Of a stretch of DNA of 6,764 nt, positions 1 through 5,200 are shown in pieces (the stretch's first letter is position 1; each line of letters opens with the position of its first letter). The notes beneath the pieces were generated by a model. It was not told where the DNA came from. It was given only the letters and a program-made list of their open reading frames with translations, and ran no database searches. The position numbers were made by a program, and so were the translations under genes. The stretch comes from DAISJD01 sp036821645 (GTDB taxonomy: Bacteria; Pseudomonadota; Alphaproteobacteria; ATCC43930; CGMCC-115725), in assembly GCA_036821645.1 (NCBI GenBank), contig DAISJD010000153.1, forward strand, positions 1 to 6,764. Reading direction: 5' to 3'.

Positions 1-1
1 G

Positions 2-202
2 GGCGGGGCGGGCGGTTCGTCCCCCGTACCCAAAGGCTGGACCGCCGATAGCGGCGACGGACGCCTGCCCGCCCATAATCTCGACCCGGAATTGGGTGAG
101 CACACGGCAGAAGGCGGGGCCCCCGGTCAGGCGGGCGAGGCGGCGAAGGTCGCGGAAACCAGCACGCCCGGCGGCAACGGCCGGATCGTGATCAGTTGGT
201 GA
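2..202 (+). CDS. C-terminal fragment of an unidentified Gly/Ala-rich protein (5' truncated)
   Basis: An open frame runs in from the left edge and ends at TGA 200-202; the start lies outside the window. The visible 66 residues are rich in Gly, Ala, Pro and acidic residues, contain a stretch reading GWTADSGDGRLPAHNLDPELGEH, and end in GNGRIVISW, a hydrophobic tail after a flexible segment. I recognise no domain. Codon choice in this frame resembles the neighbouring genes, and of the two other + frames one stops early (TAG at 49-51) while the other stays open to TGA at 189-191 but reads as an unlikely Arg/Pro-rich protein. The fragment is followed by 77 bases and then the PhnA-domain gene on the same strand. 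It could be the disordered tail of a secreted or surface protein, but that is a guess. Confidence 0.5.
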   Translation, partial: GGAGGSSPVPKGWTADSGDGRLPAHNLDPELGEHTAEGGAPGQAGEAAKVAETSTPGGNGRIVISW

Positions 203-279
203 GACGAGACGCCGCTATCTTTTGGATGGCCGCTCTTATAAAGACCCTGGATCTTTTGTAAGAGAGAAGGATGGAGCCG

Positions 280-528
280 ATGGCCGAATGGGATGACAAT
301 GACGATGAGGATGCGATCATCGTGCGCGATTGCAATGGGACTGTCCTGAAGCAGGGCGATTCGGTGCAAGTGATCAAGGACCTGAAGGTCAAGGGCACGT
401 CGACGACGTTGAAGCGCGGTACCCTGATCAAGGGGATTCATCTGACCGACAATCCGGCGGAAATCGAATGCCGGGCGGAAAAGATCAAGGGCCTCGTGCT
501 GCGCACGGAATTTTTGAAGAAAGCCTAA
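280..528 (+). CDS. PhnA-domain protein (YjdM C-terminal domain only)
   Basis: The 82-residue product matches the C-terminal domain of the PhnA/YjdM family: DCNGTVLKQGDSVQVIKDLKVKG, then TLKRGTLIKGIHL, and the closing KGLVLRTEFLKKA. The family name comes from alkylphosphonate utilisation, but E. coli YjdM is not part of the C-P lyase pathway and the domain's role is poorly defined. Full-length YjdM is about 110 residues with an N-terminal zinc ribbon. Here the ribbon is absent and replaced by a short acidic segment (EWDDNDDEDA), a form I believe is common in alphaproteobacteria. I chose ATG 280 because AGAAGGA (265-271) sits 8 bases upstream; the in-frame ATG at 271 abuts that sequence and would add MEP. 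The gene ends in TAA 526-528, overlapping the stop of the convergent TetR gene. Confidence 0.85.
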   Translation: MAEWDDNDDEDAIIVRDCNGTVLKQGDSVQVIKDLKVKGTSTTLKRGTLIKGIHLTDNPAEIECRAEKIKGLVLRTEFLKKA

Positions 529-1106
529 GCCCGATCCGCCGGGATGAGGGTGGCTGCGATCGAGCGGGCGGTCAGGGCGGCCCCCGGATCTTGCGAGACC
601 TGGGCCGTCACGATCGCCCCTTCGAGCAGCAAGGCGATTTGATGCGCCAAGACCGGCTGCGCCGCCCCATCCGTCGGCGGCGGCAATTGCCGACAGAGAT
701 CGGCGATATAGGTGCGGATCAGGCCCTTGAACGCGATGCAGGCGGCCCTGATCGCCGGTTCGTCGTCGGGATATTCCCCGATCGCCTTGATGAAAAGGCA
801 GCCGTAAAAGGCGCTATCGCGAAACCAATCATGGGCGACATCGAAAATCGCGAGGAGTTTGGCGCGCGGGCTGTCGGCGCGGGTTTCGATCATGCGGGTA
901 AAATCGGCCAGAAACGTGCCGTTATATCGGTCGAGACAGGCGACGATCAGGGCTTCTTTCGTGCGGAAATGGTGATAGAGGGTTTTTTTGGAAACGCCCG
1001 CCTCCTTGATGATCGTATCGACCCCGGTCGCGTGAAACCCATGCTGTAAAAACAGACCGAGGGCGATATCGACCAGATGATCGCGCCGCGACGGTGTCTC
1101 GCCCAT
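525..1106 (-). CDS. TetR/AcrR-family transcriptional repressor
   Basis: The 193-residue protein has the length and layout of a one-domain-pair TetR regulator. The N-terminal DNA-binding domain spans about residues 8-55, with the helix-turn-helix signature GVDTIIKEAGVSKKTLYHHF at 28-47 followed by KEAL. The rest is an all-helical ligand/dimerisation domain containing FYGCLFIKAIGEYPDD (100-115), typical of a TetR subgroup that commonly sits beside small redox or efflux genes. The start ATG (1104-1106) is preceded on its strand by a run of seven G (complement of 1113-1119) six bases upstream, a usable G-rich ribosome-binding site. The gene is divergent from the AhpD-like gene, and its likely operators at 1224-1268 lie at that gene's promoter. 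The ligand cannot be deduced. I see no clear promoter or operator close to its own start, so autoregulation is uncertain. Confidence 0.93.
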   Translation of the reverse strand: MGETPSRRDHLVDIALGLFLQHGFHATGVDTIIKEAGVSKKTLYHHFRTKEALIVACLDRYNGTFLADFTRMIETRADSPRAKLLAIFDVAHDWFRDSAFYGCLFIKAIGEYPDDEPAIRAACIAFKGLIRTYIADLCRQLPPPTDGAAQPVLAHQIALLLEGAIVTAQVSQDPGAALTARSIAATLIPADRA

Positions 1107-1213
1107 CTTAATCCCCCCCTGTTTTTGAGTGCGATCCGCGCATGTGATCCTGCCGCAAGGACGTGCCTGTGCACCAGGGGCAAAATAGCGGGCGGGAAGG
1201 GCGTTTTTTTCGA

Positions 1214-1242
1214 TTGACAGAAGGAAACAGATCTGTTTCTAT
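1214..1242 (+). promoter_or_regulatory. Probable sigma70 promoter of the AhpD-like gene
   Basis: A consensus -35 hexamer TTGACA lies at 1214-1219. Seventeen bases downstream the best -10 candidate is TTCTAT (1237-1242), which is weak. The first palindrome (1224-1239) fills the spacer and touches the -10, and the second (1251-1268) covers the expected transcription start region. This is the arrangement expected for a promoter blocked by a bound repressor. The -35 is clear; the -10 and start site are inference. Confidence 0.55.
1224..1239. promoter_or_regulatory. Operator 1: perfect 16-bp palindrome GAAACAGATCTGTTTC
   Basis: The sequence is a perfect inverted repeat with no spacer, centred between 1231 and 1232, in the -35/-10 spacer of the AhpD-like gene promoter. 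The size and symmetry fit a TetR-family dimer site, and a TetR gene starts 118 bases to the left on the other strand. A near-copy follows 28 bp downstream. Binding by that TetR protein is inferred from position and symmetry. Confidence 0.75.
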
Positions 1243-1250
1243 CGGGTCAA

Positions 1251-1268
1251 GGAAACAGATCTGTTTCC
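1251..1268. promoter_or_regulatory. Operator 2: perfect 18-bp palindrome GGAAACAGATCTGTTTCC
   Basis: This is an 18-bp perfect palindrome centred between 1259 and 1260. Its core is identical to operator 1; the shared 19-base direct repeat AAGGAAACAGATCTGTTTC occupies 1221-1239 and 1249-1267. It lies between the promoter and the ribosome-binding site of the AhpD-like gene, 30 bases before the start codon. The extra outer G/C pair makes it slightly more symmetric than operator 1, which may mean tighter binding. Confidence 0.75.
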
Positions 1269-1297
1269 CATCGCTTTCCAGACCGAAGGAACTTACC

Positions 1298-1846
1298 ATG
1301 TCCCGTATCGCCCCCGTTGCCGTCGACGCCACGTCCCCCGAAACCCAAGCAACCTTGGCGGCGGTCAAGGCCAAAATCGGCGCCGTGCCGAACCTGTTCA
1401 AGGTCTTGGCCCATTCCCCCGCCGCCCTCAACGCCTATCTGGCTGAGAGCGAGGCCTTGAGTGCCGGTGTCCTGCCCGCGACCTTGCGCGAACAATTGGC
1501 CTTGACCGTGGCCGGGGTCAATGGCTGCGATTATTGCGCCTCGGCCCATACGTTGATCGGCAAGGGCACGGGGCTTGCCCCGGCGGAACTGGCGCTCAAT
1601 CTCACCGGCAAGGCGACCGACGCCAAGGCGGCGGCGGCCCTTGCGTTTGCCCGTACCGTCGTCGCCCGGCGCGGCCATGTCGGCGATGACGATCTGGCCC
1701 GCTTGCGCGCGGCCGGGTACGCGGATGCGGCGATCGTCGAAATCGTGGCCCATGTCGGGCTCAATATCCTGACCAACTATCTCAACAATGTCGCCCAAAC
1801 CGCGATCGACTTCCCCCCGGTCTCGACGGCGGGCATCGCCGGATAA
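1298..1846 (+). CDS. Carboxymuconolactone decarboxylase/AhpD-family protein (peroxidase-related)
   Basis: The 182-residue product belongs to the CMD/AhpD alkylhydroperoxidase-like fold. The central motif is GVNGCDYCASAHT, with redox CxxC at Cys77/Cys80 and His84. Glu65 lies 12 residues before Cys77, the same spacing as Glu118-Cys130 in Mycobacterium AhpD. The AhpD residue His132, just before the second Cys, is Tyr79 here, so the proton relay is incomplete and the activity may be only a general thiol-disulfide or peroxidase role. Residues 24-48 (KAKIGAVPNLFKVLAHSPAALNAYL) fit the 'uncharacterised peroxidase-related' subgroup. I chose ATG 1298 because GAAGGA (1285-1290) lies 7 bases upstream; an in-frame ATG at 1163 would run through the operators and promoter. 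The gene is probably repressed by the divergent TetR protein. The substrate is unknown. Confidence 0.9.
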   Translation: MSRIAPVAVDATSPETQATLAAVKAKIGAVPNLFKVLAHSPAALNAYLAESEALSAGVLPATLREQLALTVAGVNGCDYCASAHTLIGKGTGLAPAELALNLTGKATDAKAAAALAFARTVVARRGHVGDDDLARLRAAGYADAAIVEIVAHVGLNILTNYLNNVAQTAIDFPPVSTAGIAG

Positions 1847-1873
1847 GTGCTGTAGAAAGCGAGAGATATTGAC

Positions 1874-1904
1874 CCCGCCATCGTCCGGTCCGGACGGTGG
1901 CGGG
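1874..1904 (+). terminator. GC-rich hairpin, probable end of the AhpD-like transcript
   Basis: Bases 1874-1887 pair with 1891-1904 to give a 14-bp stem (one G-T pair, otherwise Watson-Crick) with a three-base loop. It begins 28 bases after the stop codon of the AhpD-like gene. No T-run follows on either strand, so it is not a textbook intrinsic terminator; it may instead protect the 3' end of the mRNA. The rest of 1847-2030 shows only a weak TATACG (1960-1965) that could be a -10 for the carbonic anhydrase gene, with no matching -35. Confidence 0.4.
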
Positions 1905-2030
1905 CTGTCGCCCTGGCGCAGAAACCGGAATCCTGTCCATCCCGCACTGCAAGAGGCCCTATACGGCACCCCCGGACCATGCTAAAAACCCCCCGTTCAT
2001 CGTGGGGCGACCAGCAGGGAGATCGGGGCT

Positions 2031-2675
2031 TTGGAGGCATTGATTGCGGGATTTCGGGAATTTCGCGGCCAAGATTTTCCCCGGTTGCAGGATCAATACC
2101 GCACCTTGGCGCAGGAAGGGCAACGCCCGCGCGCGCTCGTCGTGTCTTGCTGCGACAGCAGGGTCGATCCGCAATTGATTTTCAAGGCGGGGCCCGGCGA
2201 TTTGTTCATCGTGCGCAACGTGGCGAATTTGGTGCCGCCCTACGCCCCGACCGACGATTATCACGGCACCAGTGCCGCCCTCGAATTTGGGGTCAAGGGC
2301 TTGGCGATCCCCCATCTCGTGGTCATGGGCCATACCGCCTGCGGCGGGGTGCAGGCCCTGATGGCGGGCGGTGCGCCGTCCGATCCGGGGGCGAAGAGCG
2401 ATTTTATCGCCAATTGGATGGCGATTGCGGCCAGCGTGCGCGAAAATCTCCACGCCGATCAGAGCCATCCCCACCATCACCATGCCGCCGAAGAAGAAGT
2501 GATTCGCCTCTCGCTACGCAATCTGCGGACGTTTCCCTGGATCGCCGAACGGGTTGCCGCCGGCACCTTGGCGCTGCACGGGTGCTTGTTCGATATTCAA
2601 GAGGCGGATCTGTTGTTTTTGGACCCCGCCGACGACCGGTTCAAAAGCGTCGATATCTATTTCGGGGCGGTTTAA
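2031..2675 (+). CDS. Beta-class carbonic anhydrase
   Basis: The 214-residue product catalyses the reversible hydration of CO2 to bicarbonate in the cytoplasm. The zinc site of the beta class is complete: Cys41-Asp42-Ser43-Arg44 (CDSR, including the Asp/Arg dyad), and His101 with Cys104 in GHTACGGV. Other family blocks are GDLFIVRNVANLVPP (56-70), the SAALEFGV helix and the RLSLRNLRTFPWI segment. No ATG or GTG is available in frame before the conserved N-terminus; the in-frame stop TAA is at 1983-1985. TTG 2031 gives MEALIAGFREFR, the normal family start, with GGGAG (2017-2021) nine bases upstream. Residues 145-151 read SHPHHHH, a histidine-rich loop that I would not expect in the family. The stop codon overlaps that of the convergent SirB1-type gene, and there is no obvious operon partner. 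Confidence 0.95.
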   Translation: MEALIAGFREFRGQDFPRLQDQYRTLAQEGQRPRALVVSCCDSRVDPQLIFKAGPGDLFIVRNVANLVPPYAPTDDYHGTSAALEFGVKGLAIPHLVVMGHTACGGVQALMAGGAPSDPGAKSDFIANWMAIAASVRENLHADQSHPHHHHAAEEEVIRLSLRNLRTFPWIAERVAAGTLALHGCLFDIQEADLLFLDPADDRFKSVDIYFGAV

Positions 2676-3514
2676 CCCTTGCCGTCGGTGAGGCGTCGGA
2701 TCAGGGTGCCCAAGAGTTGGCGTTGCTGATCCGACCGTGTCACCGCAAGGGCCTGTTGGAACCGGGCCAGTGCCGCGTCCGCATGACCGAGATGCAGCAG
2801 CATCATCCCTGATTCGCCCAGCAGAACCCCGTGATCTGGAGCTAAAACCACCATCCGCTCGATCACCGCCAAGGCCCCGGCAATGTCGCCCGCCCGTTGG
2901 CGACGCAGTTTGAGGTTATTTTCAAGCCGCAACACTATATCCCGGTCTGAGAGTTCGGTATAATGGTCGGGCCGCAGGCTGGCCCCAGGGCCCAACAGAC
3001 GGCGCAGGCCCGCCGCATCCTTCGCGTCCCAATCGTTGAACGGATCGATGATCGCGCGCCGTCCCTCCGCGTCGAGGCGGATGAGGAAATGACCGGGGAA
3101 ATTCAGGCCCACGGCCTGCCAGCCGACCGCGCGGGCGAGATGGATCGACAGGATGCCCAGGGCAACCGGCAGGCCCTTACGGCGGATAATCACCTGATAG
3201 AGATCGGCATTGGCCGGATCGTCATAGGTTTCCCGATCGCCCCTGAACCCCTGTTCCTGTCCCAGAACCCGGCGCAGTGCGCGGATCCGTTGGTCGAGCG
3301 GCATATCCGGTGTCGCGACCATGGCAAGGGCGCGTTCCATCTGGGCGATGACGGTGAGCGCCTCGTCAAGCGGGATGGCGGGACGATCCAGTTCGGCAAA
3401 GGCAAGGCCCGCCGCCAAAAGGGGCAGGGGGGCATCGCCCAATCGCGCGTACGCGGCGAGACGATCCATCGGATCGCGCGGGGAAAGGACGAGGGCGGCG
3501 ATAGCGGGCCGCAT
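2672..3514 (-). CDS. SirB1-family protein (transglutaminase-like fold plus TPR)
   Basis: The 280-residue protein matches the SirB1/YchA family in length and motifs. The transglutaminase-like N-terminal part includes GFRGDRETYDDPANADLY (89-106), VIIRRKGLPVALGIL (108-122), GLNFPGHFLIR (136-146, with the conserved PGHF) and IIDPFNDW (155-162). The C-terminal third (about 195-270) looks like tetratricopeptide repeats: RQRAGDIAGALAVIERMV and LGHADAALARFQQAL. The biochemical role of the family is not established; the name derives from a Salmonella invasion-regulator locus. It is the last gene of the apparent minus-strand operon, 17 bases after the BON lipoprotein gene. The start is uncertain: neither ATG 3514 nor the in-frame Met16 has a good ribosome-binding site, so translation may be coupled to the upstream gene. 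Confidence 0.88.
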   Translation of the reverse strand: MRPAIAALVLSPRDPMDRLAAYARLGDAPLPLLAAGLAFAELDRPAIPLDEALTVIAQMERALAMVATPDMPLDQRIRALRRVLGQEQGFRGDRETYDDPANADLYQVIIRRKGLPVALGILSIHLARAVGWQAVGLNFPGHFLIRLDAEGRRAIIDPFNDWDAKDAAGLRRLLGPGASLRPDHYTELSDRDIVLRLENNLKLRRQRAGDIAGALAVIERMVVLAPDHGVLLGESGMMLLHLGHADAALARFQQALAVTRSDQQRQLLGTLIRRLTDGKG

Positions 3515-3531
3515 ATCGATGCGTCCGTTGC

Positions 3532-4344
3532 CTATTTCAACGGCACGGTCTGCACCGGCAGGGGGGCAAGAGACCGGGAGCCGGGATCGCGCACGATATC
3601 GTCATCGGGATTGGGGCCCCCAGTCGGACCGGGTGCCGGTTGGACCGGGCGGGCGAGCGGGCGAGGGCCGAGGGGGGATGGTTTGCCGGATGTTTCAGCC
3701 GCAGGCGCACCTATTGGCGCCGTCGTTGGCGCGGTTTTGACCGGGCCCGGATCGGTGGCGGATTGCAGGCGGATATAATTCACGACCTTGCGCACGTTCG
3801 ACAAGGTCCGGGCGTGAAACAGCACCCGATCCACTTCCCCCTGACTGAGGGCGGCCCCCAGGATATAGATGACGCCGTTCGAGGCCTGCAGCACGTAATT
3901 TTGCGAATTGACGGCATTGTCGAGCAGCAGATCGGAGCGCAAATTGGCCAGCGTTACGGAATCCCGCGCTGCCCGTCCGATCGAGGCCGAGGGCGAAACC
4001 TCGATTTCATTCAAGACTTCCGCCACCCCGTCGATCCGAAAGGCGGTGGCGACCGCCGCATCGCGCAGCCGTTCGTCCGGCACGGAGCCGGTCAAAAGGG
4101 CGCGGGCCTGAAACACATCGAGGGTGACGTAAGAGGTGATGAGCGGATCTTCGGCGACCCAGGCCCCCCTGATTTCTTGGCTGAGAGTGGAATCGAGCAA
4201 GGTGCCGGGGACACCCCGTTGCTGCGTGATGCCGGAAAAACATCCGCCAAGCGTGAGGCCAAGCCCAAGGATGAGGGTGGCGCGCGTGAGGTTCCGGCGG
4301 ATTGCGGCACCGGATTGTCGAAGCATGCTGAGGCTGATCATCAT
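3532..4344 (-). CDS. BON-domain outer-membrane lipoprotein (DolP/YraP-like)
   Basis: The 270-residue product begins with a lipoprotein signal peptide: basic RRNLTR (16-21), a hydrophobic stretch LILGLGLTL, then lipobox LGGC with Cys35 as the predicted lipidation site. Two BON domains follow, about residues 50-118 (SYVTLDVFQARALLTGSVPDE) and 125-195 (NYVLQASNGVIYILGAALSQGEVDRVL). Residues beyond about 200 form a Pro/Ala-rich, probably disordered tail, longer than in E. coli DolP. BON domains bind membrane lipids, and DolP supports outer-membrane integrity and BAM function. I chose ATG 4342-4344 because AGGA lies seven bases upstream on its strand; ATG 4362 would add six residues and has no ribosome-binding site. 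The gene follows the GFA gene by 42 bases and precedes the SirB1-type gene by 17. Its closeness to rsmI, yraN and the lpoA-like gene mirrors the E. coli dolP neighbourhood. Confidence 0.9.
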   Translation of the reverse strand: MMISLSMLRQSGAAIRRNLTRATLILGLGLTLGGCFSGITQQRGVPGTLLDSTLSQEIRGAWVAEDPLITSYVTLDVFQARALLTGSVPDERLRDAAVATAFRIDGVAEVLNEIEVSPSASIGRAARDSVTLANLRSDLLLDNAVNSQNYVLQASNGVIYILGAALSQGEVDRVLFHARTLSNVRKVVNYIRLQSATDPGPVKTAPTTAPIGAPAAETSGKPSPLGPRPLARPVQPAPGPTGGPNPDDDIVRDPGSRSLAPLPVQTVPLK

Positions 4345-4386
4345 CGCCCGATCCTGCCCCATGGAGGGCGTTCTGTCCAGTGTCGC

Positions 4387-4746
4387 TTATTCGTCGAGAT
4401 AGCGTTCCGTGACGGCCCCGTCGAAATGGCGGATGCGGGTCCGCGTCAAAAGGTCGAGGGGCATCAGCCGGGCATTCACCCCCATGCGGTTCAGCGTGGG
4501 GTCGACGGGGGCCCAATGGGTAACGCAGCCGCACGCAGCACAGCGGTGAAACGTGATCGACCGATCGCCCCATTGATAGGTGTCCGTCACAGGGGTCGTC
4601 GGCTGGAAAACAACCTGATCCGGCGGGTAATAGGCCCATAGCACGCCATAGCGCCGACAGATGGAACAGGTGCATTGCGTCACCGTTTCGGGGGCGGCAG
4701 CCAGGCGGATTGTGATGGCCCCGCAATGACAGGATGCGTCGATCAT
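4387..4746 (-). CDS. GFA/CENP-V-domain zinc protein
   Basis: The 119-residue product is a full-length single GFA domain (glutathione-dependent formaldehyde-activating enzyme-like). All the zinc cysteines are present in family order: Cys6-x-Cys8 (SCHCGAI), Cys25-x-Cys27-x-x-Cys30 (CTCSIC followed by RRYG), and Cys69-x-x-Cys72 (RCAACGCVTHW). The founding member was proposed to join formaldehyde to glutathione, but most members have no proven substrate, so no reaction is assigned. The start MIDASCHCGA at ATG 4744-4746 fits the family N-terminus; AAGGG lies 11 bases upstream on its strand, with GAGGAGAGG further up. Extending to an upstream ATG at 4977 would run through yraN in another frame. It sits between yraN and the BON lipoprotein gene, an unexpected neighbour for envelope and ribosome genes. 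Confidence 0.9.
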   Translation of the reverse strand: MIDASCHCGAITIRLAAAPETVTQCTCSICRRYGVLWAYYPPDQVVFQPTTPVTDTYQWGDRSITFHRCAACGCVTHWAPVDPTLNRMGVNARLMPLDLLTRTRIRHFDGAVTERYLDE

Positions 4747-4798
4747 TCGGTTTTTTACCCTTTTCCTCTCCTCAAGGTACGGTCCCCCAAGGTTCGGA

Positions 4799-5200
4799 TC
4801 AAAACCTATCGCAAAGCCAGGCATTGCGCCAGTGGCGCGGCCAATGGCCGGGGGCCAGCATGACGAGGTCGAACCGGGGCTGAAGGGCGGCCGATGCCGG
4901 ATGGGCGGCCATGTAATCCCGTGCGGTGCGGGCAATGCGGGTTTGTTGGGCGGGGGTGAGGGCAAAGGCGGCGTCACTCAGGGTCGGGCGATATTTGACC
5001 TCGACGAAGGCAAGGCACCGCCCGCGCCGGACGACGAGATCGATTTCCCCCGAGGGGCTGCGCCAGCGCCGCGCCAGAATCCCATAACCCTTGAGGCGCA
5101 GATACCAGGCGGCATAGTGTTCGGCCCGATGGCCTTGGGCATAGGCGCTCTGATGGGCGCTCTGATGGGCGCCCTGGCCCCGGCGGTCGCGTTCACGCAT
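4799..5200 (-). CDS. yraN: YraN family protein (UPF0102, nuclease-like fold)
   Basis: The 133-residue protein shows the UPF0102 pattern: GHRAEHYAAWYLRLKGYGILARRWRSPSGEIDLVVRRG, then AFVEVKYRP. Glu28, the Asp of GEIDL (51-55) and the Glu/Lys of VEVK (66-69) correspond to the active-site pattern of the PD-(D/E)xK nuclease-like fold, although no cellular substrate is established for the family. The C-terminal ARTARDYMAAHP and RFDLVML blocks are also typical. ATG 5198-5200 lies before the rsmI stop, an 8-base overlap with no separate ribosome-binding site, so the gene is probably translated by coupling to rsmI. A 12-bp tandem duplication near the start encodes AHQSAHQSA, which adds a short non-conserved N-terminal extension. 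In-frame upstream ATGs such as 5224 are less likely. Confidence 0.9.
   Translation of the reverse strand: MRERDRRGQGAHQSAHQSAYAQGHRAEHYAAWYLRLKGYGILARRWRSPSGEIDLVVRRGRCLAFVEVKYRPTLSDAAFALTPAQQTRIARTARDYMAAHPASAALQPRFDLVMLAPGHWPRHWRNAWLCDRF
5144..5172. repeat. 12-bp tandem repeat (2.4 copies) inside the yraN 5' end
   Basis: The unit GGCGCTCTGATG occurs at 5144-5155 and 5156-5167, with a further five matching bases to 5172. Because the period is a multiple of three, the reading frame is kept and yraN reads AHQS-AHQS-A on the minus strand. It looks like a simple slippage duplication in a non-conserved stretch. Confidence 0.85.

Noticed and set aside
237..242. TATAAA upstream of the PhnA-domain gene as a -10 element
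   Set aside because: No recognisable -35 lies at 16-18 bases upstream, and the gene may be co-transcribed with the preceding partial gene.
1163..1297. Upstream ATG at 1163 as the start of the AhpD-like gene
   Set aside because: It would translate through the TTGACA promoter element and both palindromes, and adds 45 residues not seen in the family; ATG 1298 has a proper ribosome-binding site.
1247..1969. Minus-strand open frame of 240 codons opposite the AhpD-like gene, and another at 1959-2483 opposite the carbonic anhydrase gene
   Set aside because: Low-complexity Gly/Arg/Asp-rich products, no family resemblance, and opposite genes with clear catalytic motifs.
1984..2007. Possible minus-strand intrinsic terminator: short hairpin (1990-2007) followed on that strand by GGTTTTT
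   Set aside because: The stem is only six pairs with a bulge, and no minus-strand gene ends nearby, so it is probably chance; it could at most stop antisense read-through.
3640..4641. A 333-codon open frame on the + strand opposite the BON lipoprotein and GFA genes, with similar long frames at 330-1049, 2963-3778 and 5211-6071
   Set aside because: These are opposite strongly supported genes, have Arg/Gly/Pro-rich products with no recognisable motif, and reflect the GC-rich codon bias of the real genes.
4766..4798. Two imperfect 10-bp direct repeats (CAAGGTACGG and CAAGGTTCGG) between yraN and the GFA gene
   Set aside because: Too short, and only nine of ten bases match; nothing else supports a regulatory role.
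4747..4977. N-terminal extension of the GFA gene to ATG 4977
   Set aside because: The extra 77 residues are a Pro-rich out-of-frame reading of yraN; the GFA domain begins cleanly at MIDASCHCGA.
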